A stretch of DNA of 64,000 bases from Actinokineospora inagensis DSM 44258 (GCF_000482865.1 NZ_AXWW01000006.1:1-64000); one strand, 5' to 3'. Positions 47,552 to 57,253 are shown, numbered from the stretch's first letter. Notes: generated by a model from the letters alone, not told the origin. Made by a program: numbers and translations.

Positions 47552-47677
47552 CGTGTCCTCCCGGTTTCGCGCGCCGCCGTCGGGCGCTGCCGGGACCAGG
47601 GTGCCCGCCGGAACCGGGGGTTGGCGGCGGTCCGGGTCAGGCTGGGGACGGCCGCCCCGGGTGTGGACAACTCGCGA

Positions 47678-49687
47678 TCATGGTTGGTGCTTGCCCTCGG
47701 CCAGGTGGCGGAGCATCGCGTTGTACGCGTCGAGGTCGTCGGTGGTGCCCTCGTCGACCCGGCGGTCGGAGCGGCGGGCCTCCCGGTCGTCCGCGCGCGA
47801 CCACTGGACCAGCAGGGCGAGCAGGACGATCAGCAGCGGCACCTCGCCGGACGCCCAGGCGATGCCGCCGCCGAGCCGCTGGTCACCGAGCAGGTCGGTG
47901 TTCCACGGCAGCCCGAGGCCCTGGTAGAAGCGCTCGCCGATGACGGTCTGCATGCTCATCAGGATCACGCCGAAGAACGCGTGGAACGGCATTGACGCGA
48001 ACACCAGGCCGAGGCGGCCCAGGTGCGGCAGCCTGCGCGGCGCGGGGTCGGTGCCGATCACGGGCCAGTAGAAGATGTAGCCGACGAGCAGGAAGTGCGC
48101 GTTCATCACCAGGTGCGCCCAGTGCTGCTCCAGTGCCGCGTCGAACAGCCCGGTCAGGTAGAGACCGTAGAACGAGCCCACGAACAGCACGAGAGCGACT
48201 ACGGGATGCGTGAGGAACCTGGACACAGGCGAGTGGACGAACGCCAGCACCCACTCGCGCAGACCGGGCGGGGCGTCCTTACCGGCGGCAGGTAGCACCC
48301 TCAGCGTCAAGGTCACCGGTGCTCCGAGGACCAAGAGCACCGGTGCCAACATGGACAGCATCATGTGCGCTTCCATGTGCACGCTGAACATCGACGGCGA
48401 GTAGCGGCCGAACCCGGACGACGTGGCGAACAGGATCACGAAGCAGCCCGCCAACCAGGAGACGAGCCTGCCGATCGGCCAGGCGATCCCCTTGGCTCGC
48501 AGCCGCAGGAACCCGCGCAGGTAGAGACCGGCGAGCACGATCGCCGCGGTGCCGAAGACGAGGTCGAACCGCCAGGCGAACAGCAGGTTGGCCAGCGTCG
48601 GCGCCTGGTCGATCGGGTAGCCCAGGGCGAGTTCGACCGGGCCGGGCTCGGTCGCGTTGAGCTGCGGCGGTGGGGTCCTGGCCAGCGCGGCGGCGATGCC
48701 GATGGTCAGGATCATGATCAACACCTCGACGGCGGCCAGCCGGACCAGTGCCCCGCCGGTGCCCTTCTCGACGATCCCGCGCACCCCCCGCTCACGCTGG
48801 AAGTAGCCGAACACCCCCAGGATCAGCAGCGCGGCGGTCTTGGCGAGAACGAGCGCGCCGTACCAGGTCGAGAAGAGGTCGCTGAGCGGAAGCCGGACGA
48901 GGGCGTTAACAACGCCCGATACGGCCATCACCAACCAGCACACGAAGGCCATACGAGAGAAGCGACTCGCGGCGAGCGCGAGGTGCTCACCACGTCGGCG
49001 TCCGTGCGCCAGCAACGCGATAAGACCCCCGACCCACAGCGCGGCGGCGACGAGGTGGAACAGGAGGCTGTTGGTCGCCACGTCGTGCTGGCCACCCGCG
49101 GAAGAGTGCCCGGTCACGGCCACCGGCACGATCCCCACGACAGCGACAACGAACAGGGCCGCCGTCCACCCCCACGACAACACGAACCGCGTCGCGACAA
49201 GAACAACGAGCGCGATACCGGCGGTCAGCAACCACGCCTGCGACTGGGACAACGAGCCGACGAGGTCAAAGAGGACATCGCCCCGCAGCACCGTCGTGAT
49301 CGATTGGCCCACCGCGTCAGCGGCCGTGAACGGCGCGGAGGCCAACGCGCCGATGAACCAGACCGCCGCACCCCACGACGCCATCCGCAACGCGGCATAA
49401 CCGCCGACGTCGAGGACCCCGGAACTCTGCGGCGGTACGAGGAACGCGGCGAACAACAGTGAACCGACAGTGACAACGCAACCGATCTCGGTGAACACGC
49501 GCACGACCGTCAACGCGTGTTCGGTGAACGCGTCCGGGGTCGGCAATCCCTCGATCTCGTAGGGATTGGCGCCCGACGCCGCCACGAGCGCGGCACCGAC
49601 AAGGGCCGCGAGCAGCCCCCCGACCACGATCAGCGGAGCCAGGCCCGATCCCGGGCGCCGGGTCGCGGTGGAGCTGTCAAGAGGCAC
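47678..49687 (-). CDS. fused CopD / CtaG-type cytochrome c oxidase assembly membrane protein
   Basis: The 669-residue polytopic protein starts at GTG (VPLDSSTATRRPG). The first half has the CopD-like copper-resistance membrane domain (FHLVAAALWVGGLIAL and neighbouring helices). The second half is a CtaG/Caa3-type domain (MFSVHMEAHMMLSMLAPVLLVLGAP, HPVVALVLFVGSFYGLYLTGLFD, HLVMNAHFLLVGYIFYWPVIG) with His/Met-rich helices for copper. Such fusions are common in actinobacteria and are thought to supply copper to the aa3 oxidase. A minus-strand start further upstream would add unlikely sequence. Confidence 0.9.
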   Translation of the reverse strand: MPLDSSTATRRPGSGLAPLIVVGGLLAALVGAALVAASGANPYEIEGLPTPDAFTEHALTVVRVFTEIGCVVTVGSLLFAAFLVPPQSSGVLDVGGYAALRMASWGAAVWFIGALASAPFTAADAVGQSITTVLRGDVLFDLVGSLSQSQAWLLTAGIALVVLVATRFVLSWGWTAALFVVAVVGIVPVAVTGHSSAGGQHDVATNSLLFHLVAAALWVGGLIALLAHGRRRGEHLALAASRFSRMAFVCWLVMAVSGVVNALVRLPLSDLFSTWYGALVLAKTAALLILGVFGYFQRERGVRGIVEKGTGGALVRLAAVEVLIMILTIGIAAALARTPPPQLNATEPGPVELALGYPIDQAPTLANLLFAWRFDLVFGTAAIVLAGLYLRGFLRLRAKGIAWPIGRLVSWLAGCFVILFATSSGFGRYSPSMFSVHMEAHMMLSMLAPVLLVLGAPVTLTLRVLPAAGKDAPPGLREWVLAFVHSPVSRFLTHPVVALVLFVGSFYGLYLTGLFDAALEQHWAHLVMNAHFLLVGYIFYWPVIGTDPAPRRLPHLGRLGLVFASMPFHAFFGVILMSMQTVIGERFYQGLGLPWNTDLLGDQRLGGGIAWASGEVPLLIVLLALLVQWSRADDREARRSDRRVDEGTTDDLDAYNAMLRHLAEGKHQP

Positions 49688-49796
49688 GGGTCCGAGCGTA
49701 GTAGCCCGACCGGACGACTCCGAGGGGCGCCGATTCCCATAAGAGCCGGGGTTGGGGTAATCACACACAAACCGGTCAGGCATTACCGTGGTAGGC

Positions 49797-50345
49797 GTGA
49801 GGATGGCTGTGTTCGTAGTCGCCTGCGGCGCGCTGCTGGCCGCGTGTGGCGCACCCGTGGCGGGCCGCCCGGTACCCGCCGCCGGTTTCGGCGCGGTCAC
49901 CACGGTCACCACCAAAGCCACCGTTCCGTCACCGCTATCCCTCGAAGGCGTCGACCTGTGCGGGTTACTGACCCCCACGGACCTCACCGCCGCAGGCGGC
50001 CTCGCCGCACCCCCGCGCAAGAGCACCGCCACCTTCCCCGACGCCTGCGACTACCCCCTGGCGAACGGCGCCACCGGAGACCTCGCCCTGGTCGCCTTCC
50101 ACAAACCCCTCCCCCAAGTCCGCCGCGACCAACCCGAGGGCCACGCCGAGTCCACCCTCGGCTACCCCACGTGGCTGCACTGCGCAACCGCCGACGGCTA
50201 CCGCACGTGCACCGCAGCCGTCGACATCCGCCCCGACAGATCCCTGCTGGTCGCGGTGGACAAACGCGACATCTCCGAGGCCGCCCTCCTGCACCTGCTG
50301 CAACCGCTCACCGAACACGCGGTAACCAGACTCCCGCACGCGTAG
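49797..50345 (+). CDS. DUF3558-type lipoprotein
   Basis: The product starts VRMAVFVVACGALLAACGAPVAG, a lipoprotein signal with lipobox LAAC, and the mature part has paired cysteines (LCGLLTPTDL, ACDYPL, HCATADGYRTC). This matches the DUF3558 family of secreted actinobacterial lipoproteins of unknown function. Starts at 49788, 49797 and 49803 are all possible; I chose the GTG at 49797 because TACCGT ends 6 bp before it, suggesting a leaderless transcript. It is divergent from the CopD-CtaG gene. Confidence 0.75.
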   Translation: MRMAVFVVACGALLAACGAPVAGRPVPAAGFGAVTTVTTKATVPSPLSLEGVDLCGLLTPTDLTAAGGLAAPPRKSTATFPDACDYPLANGATGDLALVAFHKPLPQVRRDQPEGHAESTLGYPTWLHCATADGYRTCTAAVDIRPDRSLLVAVDKRDISEAALLHLLQPLTEHAVTRLPHA

Positions 50346-50482
50346 CGCGACCACCCCTCCCCCGAACGGGCGTACCAAAGCGGCGTTCGTCACCCGATCA
50401 GTTCCAGGCGGAAACGGTGAGCCCGCCTACAACGATCAGTCCCGTGAGCGGACTACTGTGCAGCCTCGGCCGCACGGCCCAA

Positions 50483-50555
50483 GCCCCCGTAGCTCAGCGG
50501 ATAGAGCAGGAGCCTTCTAAGCTCTTGGTCGCAGGTTCGAGTCCTGCCGGGGGCA
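50483..50555 (+). tRNA. tRNA-Arg(TCT)
   Basis: The acceptor stem GCCCCCG/CGGGGGC, D-arm GCTCAGCGGATAGAGC and T-loop TTCGAGT form a standard cloverleaf. The anticodon loop CTTCTAA gives anticodon TCT, reading AGA. It is 73 nt long with discriminator A and no encoded CCA. An accessory gene region follows it. Confidence 0.95.
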
Positions 50556-51263
50556 CGAGCTTGGCGTGTCCATGCCCGCGGAGAGCGCGGGCCGGGGCGC
50601 TCGTCATTTCTTCTGGGGTGCGACCCCAGGCCGCCCGGTGGGCTTCGCCCCCGGACACCCGTCCGGGGGTCGGGCGGATGGGGTACGAGCCTGCCCGGGG
50701 CACCGAGAACATGGACAACATCGACAGTCGGGCGAGTGACTCTCGGTGGGCGCGACTCGCTTGGCCGGACCGCTTCTCGATCTCCGGCGGCGATCAACTT
50801 CGGAGCTTGGGGCACTCACGGGCGAATAGCTTCGTGTCCGGCCACCTGTATGCGGCGTCCGGTGGGATGGAGAATTTAAACGCTCGCGAAAATGTTTGGG
50901 GACTTGTCGAGCGTATTCTGAAAAAGGGGTCGACGTCGCTGCGGGGAGATTGATGGCAATGGCGTAGGCGACGGGGGTGTGGGAAGTGTCGGTGAGGGTG
51001 TGGACGGGGCCGGGGGCGGACGCAATCGCTTGGGGGCGTGGGGAGGCGGGCTGTGGGCGTGTGGGGCGTCTTCGGTGGGGGGTCTGGGGGCGGGCCGTGG
51101 GGTGTCTGGGTGGGGGTGCATTCGGGTGTTGCGGCTTGACGTCTGTGGAGGGGGCATCGGAGGATGGGGGGCGCCTGGTGTTCGTCAAATGCCGCTCTTG
51201 CAGGTAGTGCATCGATAAGTCGCTGAGGCAGGCTTCTCCGCATGAACTGGAATGGCTTGAGCC
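50556..51263. other. 700-bp gene-poor region after tRNA-Arg with AT-rich pocket
   Basis: I see no credible gene here; the plus-strand frames between 50980 and 51220 are Gly/Val low-complexity readings of a G-rich tract. The stretch around 50865-50935 (with GAATTTAAACG and GAAAATGTTTGGGG) is clearly more AT-rich than its surroundings. Such composition breaks after a tRNA can mark old insertions, but no second tRNA fragment was found. Confidence 0.45.
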
Positions 51264-51989
51264 GTGAGTAGCGATATCAGCGTGGCGGCGTGTCTGGCTG
51301 CCTCCGTTGACGGGCGGATCTGGCATCCGGACGTTCCGGTGCTGGGCTCCGATGACGATCGTCAGGTGTTGGAGGCGGTTCGGTCGCAGGCTGACGTCCT
51401 GCTTTACGGGGCTGGTACGGCGCGGGCCGACAGCAGGCGGCGCATCCAGTTCCGGCATGAGCGGTACGCGGCGGTCGCGGTGGGCAGGCTCGCTCGTGTC
51501 GTTCCGCCGATCGCGGTGTTGTGTCGGTCGCTTGACTTCGACTTCTCCTCGCCGTTTTGGACTTCTGACTGCCCCATGGCGATTGTGCGGGACGCGTCCT
51601 CTCCGGGGGTGGCGTCCAGTCCGGTGCCTGCGGGGGTGGAACTGCTTGCGGCGGCCGGCGAGTCGTTGGCTGCTGCTGTCGGGGCTGTGGCCTGTTGGGC
51701 GCGGCGGGTACTCGGCGGTGCGGCGGATGGCCGCACGATCCGCGTGCTGTGTGAGGGGGGTGGGCACCTGGTCGGTTCCCTGGTACGGGCCGGGTTGCTC
51801 GACGAGCTCTTTCTCACGGTGACGCCGTGGGTGTTGGGGGACGGCGGCACGCCAAGCACATCGGCGATCCTCACACCAACACCGCTGACGTTGCCCGAGT
51901 GGCGAGTGGGGGCGGCCGGGGAGGTGTTCCTCCGCTACCGCCGCCCCGGGGCCGACCCGTGGGCACCCGAGGGCATCACCAGCGCGTGA
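51264..51989 (+). CDS. RibD C-terminal-domain (dihydrofolate-reductase-like) reductase
   Basis: The 241-residue protein has the RibD_C pattern: ACLAASVDGRI at the N terminus, ADVLLYGAGTARAD for the nucleotide loop, CEGGGHLVGSLVRAGLLDELFLTVTPWVLG near the C terminus. Family members use NADPH to reduce pyrimidine or pterin intermediates. Being first in an operon with a GTP cyclohydrolase, it may act on a pterin or a related heterocycle. The start is the GTG at 51264. FolE2 begins 37 bp after its stop. The gene is slightly less GC-biased than core genes here. Confidence 0.8.
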   Translation: MSSDISVAACLAASVDGRIWHPDVPVLGSDDDRQVLEAVRSQADVLLYGAGTARADSRRRIQFRHERYAAVAVGRLARVVPPIAVLCRSLDFDFSSPFWTSDCPMAIVRDASSPGVASSPVPAGVELLAAAGESLAAAVGAVACWARRVLGGAADGRTIRVLCEGGGHLVGSLVRAGLLDELFLTVTPWVLGDGGTPSTSAILTPTPLTLPEWRVGAAGEVFLRYRRPGADPWAPEGITSA

Positions 51990-52026
51990 CACCCGCCTGA
52001 AACCCCCTCGCACCGAAGGAGATCCG

Positions 52027-53013
52027 GTGACCACCACTCCGGTTGAGCAGGACGTGTTACCCGCTGCCAAGGTCGACTTGGAGCACGATGTTCCCGCCCA
52101 GGCGCCCGAGACGCCGTTGTCGGTGGACGAGGTATCGATCTTCAACCAGCGTGCGCCGTTCGCGGTGACCGATCCCCTTTTCGGCAGCGCGGTCATCCTG
52201 TGTGACGTGGTTGTCGGCTGCTCGCTGAGCCGTGGTCAGCGCGGCATCCACATGTCCAGGATGGAAGTCGCCCTCGGCGAGGCGTCCCAGGGCACCGGGG
52301 CACTGGCGAGCGCGGCGGTTCTCGTGGCCCGCCAGATCTCCGGCACGCAACGGATGCCCGCTGCCTGGGCCCATCTGAGCGGCGAATGGGTTCTCACCAA
52401 CCAGACCAGGGTGACCGGGCTGGCTTCGCGCGATCGGGTCGTGGTGGGCGCGGCCGCGCGGCTGGCTCCGGGGGCCGGTCGGGTCGAGGTCAGCTTGTCG
52501 GCGACGACCATGACGGCGTGTCCCTGCATGCAGGCCTACGCGCTCGATGACCTGCTCGCCCACTTCGGTCACGCCAACGGTTCTCCCGAGGAGGTCGCCG
52601 CCGCCCGCGCCGCGGCCAGGGTCGCCGTGCCGGTGGCGACGCACAGCCAGAAGGGACGGGTGACGGTGACGGTGGGCGTACCCAGCTCCGATGACCCGGC
52701 GGCCGTTCCCGTGCCGACGTATGCCGACCTGATGGACGTCATCAGCGCCGGAACGACACTGACGAGCGAGCTGCTCAAGCGACCGGACGAGTACGAGTTG
52801 GTCAAGCGAGTCCACCTTCGCGCCCAGTTCGTCGAAGACGTCGTGCGCGACACCGCGGCGGCTGCCGCGCGACACCCCCGCATCGCCGCGGAAGCGACCC
52901 TCACGGTGGCCGCGGAGAGCTACGAGAGCATTCACGGGCACGACATCCAGGCGCGGCTGACGTGCCCGGTGTCCGAGCTGCGCGCGCAACTCGGCGACGC
53001 GGCACCGGCGTGA
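52027..53013 (+). CDS. folE2: GTP cyclohydrolase, FolE2/MptA type (GCYH-IB)
   Basis: The 328-residue enzyme opens GTP to give 7,8-dihydroneopterin triphosphate or its cyclic phosphate. GIHMSR (73-78) and the metal-binding CPCMQ (165-169) are diagnostic of the FolE2/MptA family. The start is a GTG with AAGGAG a few bases upstream. Pterin precursors feed folate, 7-deazapurines and various natural products; no folate or queuosine genes lie nearby. Clustering with reductases and oxygenases suggests specialised metabolism. It is coupled to the downstream regulator by a GTGA overlap. Confidence 0.88.
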   Translation: MTTTPVEQDVLPAAKVDLEHDVPAQAPETPLSVDEVSIFNQRAPFAVTDPLFGSAVILCDVVVGCSLSRGQRGIHMSRMEVALGEASQGTGALASAAVLVARQISGTQRMPAAWAHLSGEWVLTNQTRVTGLASRDRVVVGAAARLAPGAGRVEVSLSATTMTACPCMQAYALDDLLAHFGHANGSPEEVAAARAAARVAVPVATHSQKGRVTVTVGVPSSDDPAAVPVPTYADLMDVISAGTTLTSELLKRPDEYELVKRVHLRAQFVEDVVRDTAAAAARHPRIAAEATLTVAAESYESIHGHDIQARLTCPVSELRAQLGDAAPA

Positions 53014-54224
53014 CGGACCTGTGGGTTGTCCGGTTGCGTGCGGAACGGTGTGCTCGGGGCTGGGACGAGCGCACAGCGGCGGCGGAGCTCGGCCGTCTGC
53101 TCACCACGGACCACGATTCCAGTCCGGGTCCGGACGACTGGCTCTCCTGGGAACGGGGCAACCGTCCCCCCGCCGCGGTCAGGTCGGCTCTGGCCCGCTT
53201 GTTCGGCACCGTCACGGCGGGCCTCTTCGCTGAGGCCGCACCGCCTCGCACGGACCTCTCATTTGCCGAACGGCAGCACACCGCCTCCCTGGTGCGGGCG
53301 GGCCGGGTCGAGGAAGCGCTGGCAGGACTGAAAACTGTGGTCGACCACCTCTGCGGTGACTACCCGACGAGGTCACCGGCAGCGCTGTCCACGGACGCCC
53401 TCTCGTGGGTGACATTGATCGATGCCGCCGCCACGCCGGACCTGCCGGACGACGTGAGCGAGCCCCTGCATCTCCTGGGCGGCTGGCTCACGCTGCTGCG
53501 GTCGTCGGTCGAATACGACCAGGGGCACGTCCGCCGCGCTCAGGAACTGCGGCGGTCGGGTCTGGAAACCGCGACTCGTACCGACGACAGGTCGATGGCC
53601 GGATGGGGGCACGAGATGGGTGCCTGGTTCGGGTTGACCCAGGGCCGGCACGACGAGGCACTCAGGGCGGCGGCCGCGGCGCAGGAAGCCGCCCCGATGA
53701 CCGCGGTCTCCTCGCAGGCCGCGGGACTCGCGGCCCGAACCTGGGCCAGACTGGGTGACGCCAACCGGGTCGACGAACACCTTCGGGCCGGTCGCGAAGT
53801 CCTGGAGGCGCTGTCCGAGACCGTCGATCCCGATCACCAGTTCTCCGTCGACCCCGGGCGGTTCGAGTTCCAGCAGATGGACTGCGAGCGCGTGCTCGGG
53901 CGGACGGACTTGGCCCTGACCCACGCCGAGCACGTCATCCGCCTCGGCACGCTGGCCGACGGCACCGAGCGAACTCCCTTGCGCAACGCGGAGGCACGCA
54001 TCGCCGTGGCCACGGCACACCTGCGGAACGCGGAACTGGACGACGCGATCGAGGTCGGGCTGCGCGCCCTGACCAGCGCCCGCCAATCCCTGCCGTCGCT
54101 GGCGATGGTCGCCGACGAACTCCGGCGGGAACTGCGCGCACGGTACCCGGAGGACTCGCGCGCGAACGAGTTCCACGTGGCAGCGCGCAGACTGCGGGAC
54201 CAGGTCGACGCCGCCGGACCCTAG
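53010..54224 (+). CDS. TPR-containing regulator with degenerate XRE-type N terminus
   Basis: The 404-residue protein starts at a GTG overlapping the folE2 stop. Residues 1-65 (RLRAERCARGWDERTAAAELGRLL...WLSWERGNRPP) resemble a weak XRE helix-turn-helix. The remainder is a run of TPR-like helix pairs (RAGRVEEALAGLKTVVDHL, HDEALRAAAAAQEA, LRNAELDDAIEVGLRALTSAR). Actinobacterial proteins of this layout often stand in secondary-metabolite loci. Cotranslation with FolE2 suggests that it controls or senses this pathway. Confidence 0.7.
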   Translation: MTDLWVVRLRAERCARGWDERTAAAELGRLLTTDHDSSPGPDDWLSWERGNRPPAAVRSALARLFGTVTAGLFAEAAPPRTDLSFAERQHTASLVRAGRVEEALAGLKTVVDHLCGDYPTRSPAALSTDALSWVTLIDAAATPDLPDDVSEPLHLLGGWLTLLRSSVEYDQGHVRRAQELRRSGLETATRTDDRSMAGWGHEMGAWFGLTQGRHDEALRAAAAAQEAAPMTAVSSQAAGLAARTWARLGDANRVDEHLRAGREVLEALSETVDPDHQFSVDPGRFEFQQMDCERVLGRTDLALTHAEHVIRLGTLADGTERTPLRNAEARIAVATAHLRNAELDDAIEVGLRALTSARQSLPSLAMVADELRRELRARYPEDSRANEFHVAARRLRDQVDAAGP

Positions 54225-54451
54225 TGCCTCGGACCATGCGGCTTCACGAACACGGTTCCCGCCAACCGATCGACGTCTTGGTCAGGAACTCGGCGCTACC
54301 GGTCGGACCCGGGAACTCACTGGCACCCCAGCGCACCGCGCCGAGAGCCGCCGGTGGTAGTTCCCCGTCCGACCGGCCAACGAGTCGGGACACCAGGCCA
54401 GGCTTGCGGCTCTTTGACCGGTCGGTCCGAAGTGGAGGCACGGCTCCTCCC

Positions 54452-55459
54452 TCAGTGCCTCGGTACCTGTCGGCCACGAGCCGGGTCGTGGACCTGGCCG
54501 GTGAAAGACACGTGGCCCGCCTGCACCCGGTCGTCGAGGTAGGAGAACGCCTCGGCGGTTTGCGACCACAGGTGTTGGCCCGCGATGACGGGGGCGCGGG
54601 CGGGGCGGGCGTCGCTCACGAACTGCGGGCGTGGGGCCACGGGCGTCCAGTAGTCGACGGTGCAGAACACCGGCCACGAGCAGCGGCCTCCGGTGCTCTG
54701 GCGCACCCGGTGGGTCGTCGCGGGGAACTCGCCGTTGGTCCAGACCTCCATGAGTTGGCCGAGGGTCACGGCCAAGCGGCCCGGAACAGGCGGTGTGGCA
54801 ACCCATTCGCCGTCGACCGTGCGTTGTTCCAGGCCGGGGGAACTCGCCCGCAGGATGGTGAAGCACTCGTAGTCGGTGTGCTCGTGGCACGCGGGCAGTG
54901 TCCGGTCGCGGTCACCGGGCGGGTAGTGCGGGTAGTGCAGCAGGCGCATGGCGGTGCTCGGCTGCCGCAGATGGGGGTCGAAGTAGTCGGGCGCCTCGTC
55001 CATGGCGATGGCCAGGCCGCGGAAGACCGCGCGGGCGACCGTCAGCATGTGGGCGAAGTACTTCTCGACCGGCTCACGGAAACCGTCCAGGTCCGGCCAC
55101 TGGTTCGGACCCGCCATGGGATCGCGCCCGCACCCGGCGGGCAGGTCCTGGGCGAGTTCGTAGACCTCGTTGTGGTCGGTTCCCCCGTGTTCCTCGCCCA
55201 GGGGGGCGAATCCGCGGTGGTATTTCGAGCGGTCGATGTGTACCGCCATTCGGGCGTCGAACGGCTGGGCGAAAAAGGCCCGGGTGGCCCGGTCGACGGC
55301 GTGCAGCAGGTCGGGTTCGGGCAGCGCACCGCTGATGGTGAACGGTCCCACGGTGGTGATCGCGGATCGCATCTGTTCGCCCGCCGCCCGCTCGGCGGCG
55401 TGGTCCGTCCGGGTCAGCAGGGGAGTGAGATCGATGTCGGGGATCGATGACGTGGTCAC
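54452..55459 (-). CDS. 2-oxoglutarate/Fe(II)-dependent oxygenase (isopenicillin-N-synthase-like)
   Basis: The 335-residue protein has an N-terminal DIOX_N-type region (IPDIDLTPLL...) and the double-stranded beta-helix core. The iron ligands are His194 and Asp196 (HEHTDYE) and His250 (TTHRVRQS); Arg253 is the likely 2-oxoglutarate anchor. Such enzymes hydroxylate, desaturate or cyclise small molecules. The GTG start at 55459 has AGGGAG upstream. The SDR gene lies 25 bp upstream in the same direction, so the two form an operon. Confidence 0.88.
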   Translation of the reverse strand: MTTSSIPDIDLTPLLTRTDHAAERAAGEQMRSAITTVGPFTISGALPEPDLLHAVDRATRAFFAQPFDARMAVHIDRSKYHRGFAPLGEEHGGTDHNEVYELAQDLPAGCGRDPMAGPNQWPDLDGFREPVEKYFAHMLTVARAVFRGLAIAMDEAPDYFDPHLRQPSTAMRLLHYPHYPPGDRDRTLPACHEHTDYECFTILRASSPGLEQRTVDGEWVATPPVPGRLAVTLGQLMEVWTNGEFPATTHRVRQSTGGRCSWPVFCTVDYWTPVAPRPQFVSDARPARAPVIAGQHLWSQTAEAFSYLDDRVQAGHVSFTGQVHDPARGRQVPRH

Positions 55460-55484
55460 GTGGGTGGGCTCCCTGCGAATCGGT

Positions 55485-56336
55485 TCAGCCTGCGAGAAAT
55501 CCCCCGTCGACGGGGAGGGCGATCCCGGTGACGTACCGGGCCAGGTCGGACCCGAGCCACACCACGGCATGGGTGATGTCAGCGGGCTCCACCAACTCGA
55601 CGGGCAGCGGCGAGCCGAGCCGGGCGCCGATGCCCGTCCGGTCGTAGTAGTCCTCGCTGTGCGGGTTGTTCACCATCGCCGTGTCGACCCCGCCGGGCAG
55701 CACCGCGTTGACCCGCACCCCTTGCGGCCCAAGGCTGTTCGCGTAGGTTCTCATCAGCCCCAGCACGGCGTGCTTGCTGGCCGTGTACGCGATGGCGCCG
55801 GGAGAGTCACCCCCGACCCCCGACACGGAGAACGTCGAGCCGATCATGACCACCGAACCGTGGCCGCTGCCGACCAGACACTCGCGCGCGACCTCCACGG
55901 TGTGCCAGACACCGGTGACGTTGACGTCGAGCACGTGCCTGAACACGTCGGGGTGGGCACTGTCGAGGGTGACTGGGGCGATGCCCGCGTTGGCGACCAC
56001 GATGTCGCAGCCGCCGAACTGCTCGACCCCCCGCCGGAACGCGGTCTCCAGGCTCGTCCGATCGCGCACATCGGCCTGTGCCGCGACGATCGCGCGGCCT
56101 TCGGCCCGCACCAGACGCGCGGTCTCGTCGAGATCCGCCGTCGTGGACAGGGAGTAGGGCACCGACTCGATGGGGCGACCGATGTCGACGGCGATGATGT
56201 CGGCGCCCGCACGGGCCAGCCCCACGGCGTGGCTTCGTCCCTGCCCGCGCCCCGCCCCGGTGACGAGCGCGACGCGGCCCGCGAGGGAACCTGTTGCGGT
56301 GACTGCATTCGGCTGCGGAGTACGCTCGGCCGTCAT
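55485..56336 (-). CDS. mycofactocin-type SDR oxidoreductase
   Basis: The 283-residue protein has the SDR Rossmann motif TGAGRGQG (26-33), NAG, a catalytic Ser near 167-170 and Tyr184/Lys188 (YTASK). It also has the extra segment between the first beta-alpha unit and the core (IESVPYSLSTTADLDETARLV), which is typical of mycofactocin-coupled SDRs that hold NAD tightly and are reoxidised by mycofactocin. It would oxidise an alcohol in the pathway. It is followed by the 2OG oxygenase gene in one operon and is divergent from the LLM gene. Confidence 0.88.
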   Translation of the reverse strand: MTAERTPQPNAVTATGSLAGRVALVTGAGRGQGRSHAVGLARAGADIIAVDIGRPIESVPYSLSTTADLDETARLVRAEGRAIVAAQADVRDRTSLETAFRRGVEQFGGCDIVVANAGIAPVTLDSAHPDVFRHVLDVNVTGVWHTVEVARECLVGSGHGSVVMIGSTFSVSGVGGDSPGAIAYTASKHAVLGLMRTYANSLGPQGVRVNAVLPGGVDTAMVNNPHSEDYYDRTGIGARLGSPLPVELVEPADITHAVVWLGSDLARYVTGIALPVDGGFLAG

Positions 56337-56419
56337 ACCCCCGATTGTCCCACACGGGTTCGGGACAGTCGAGGTACTGGCGCACCAAGGAATTTCCACC
56401 GCGCGAGCACGATTTCCCT

Positions 56420-56425
56420 TACTAT
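56420..56425 (+). promoter_or_regulatory. -10 element of a leaderless LLM transcript
   Basis: TACTAT at 56420-56425 is a near-consensus -10 hexamer ending 6 bp before the ATG at 56432. No ribosome-binding site is present between them. This arrangement is typical of leaderless actinobacterial genes. The -35 is weak. Confidence 0.5.
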
Positions 56426-56431
56426 GAGCCG

Positions 56432-57253
56432 ATGTTGTCCTCGGACGTGAACGCGAGACCGATCAGGATCGGCGCGCACCTGGAACCCGAGCACGTCGAC
56501 TACCGGGACATCAGGCACGCGGTCAGCGCCGTGGAGGACCTGGGCGTGGACATGGTCACCACGTGGGACCACTTCTTCTCGTTGAGCGACGACCCCCAAG
56601 GCCGCAACTTCGAGTGCTGGACCATGCTGGCGGCCTGGGCCGAGCAGACCAGTGTCGTCGAGATCGGGCCGCTGGTGAGCTGCGTGGCGTACCGCAACCC
56701 GGACCTCATCGCGGACATGAGCCGCACGCTCGACCACGTGAGCGCGGGTCGGTTCGTACTCGGCCTGGGTTCGGGGTGGGCTGAGCGGGATTTCACCGAG
56801 TACGGGTACGAGTTCGGCACGATGGGCAGCCGAGCGGACGTCCTCGACGAGGCGCTGCCGCGGATCGAGGCCCGCTTCGCCCAACTCAGCCCGGCACCGA
56901 CCCGGCGGATTCCCGTCATGATCGGCGGGACGGGCGAGCGCCGAACCCTGCGTACCGTGGCCAGGCACGCCGACATCTGGCACGGCATGGGCAGCCCCGA
57001 GGAGCTCAAGCACAAGCACGCGGTGCTGGATGCCTGGTGCGGCCGGGAAGGACGCGACCCCGCGTCGATAGAGCGCGCGGTCATCACCGACGATCCGCCG
57101 GGTGCGGTCGGCGGCTACGGCGACCAGGTCGTGGCAACGGGAACGACGCTGATCGCCGTGGGCCTCAACGGGCGAACCATCAAGGAACTGGACAAGATCC
57201 AGGCATGGGTGCGGTGGCGCGACCAACGCAACGCCGATCGCCCCCGGGGATAG
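56432..57253 (+). CDS. LLM-class (F420-type) oxidoreductase
   Basis: The 273-residue protein has the luciferase-like barrel pattern: RIGAHLEPEHVDYRDIRHAVSAVEDLGVDMVTTWDHFF, IGPLVSCVAYRNPDLIADMSRTLDHVSAGRFVLGLGSGW and IPVMIGGTGERRTLRTVARHADIWH. That last element is typical of F420-using members. The ATG at 56432 sits right behind a -10 hexamer. It is divergent from the SDR-oxygenase operon with 95 bp between them, and likely belongs to the same pathway. Its stop is 3 bp from the convergent methyltransferase stop. Confidence 0.85.
   Translation: MLSSDVNARPIRIGAHLEPEHVDYRDIRHAVSAVEDLGVDMVTTWDHFFSLSDDPQGRNFECWTMLAAWAEQTSVVEIGPLVSCVAYRNPDLIADMSRTLDHVSAGRFVLGLGSGWAERDFTEYGYEFGTMGSRADVLDEALPRIEARFAQLSPAPTRRIPVMIGGTGERRTLRTVARHADIWHGMGSPEELKHKHAVLDAWCGREGRDPASIERAVITDDPPGAVGGYGDQVVATGTTLIAVGLNGRTIKELDKIQAWVRWRDQRNADRPRG

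Noticed and set aside
50977-51207. Short plus-strand frames after tRNA-Arg
   Set aside because: They read as Gly/Val-rich low complexity from a G-rich tract, lacking a ribosome-binding site or any conserved pattern.
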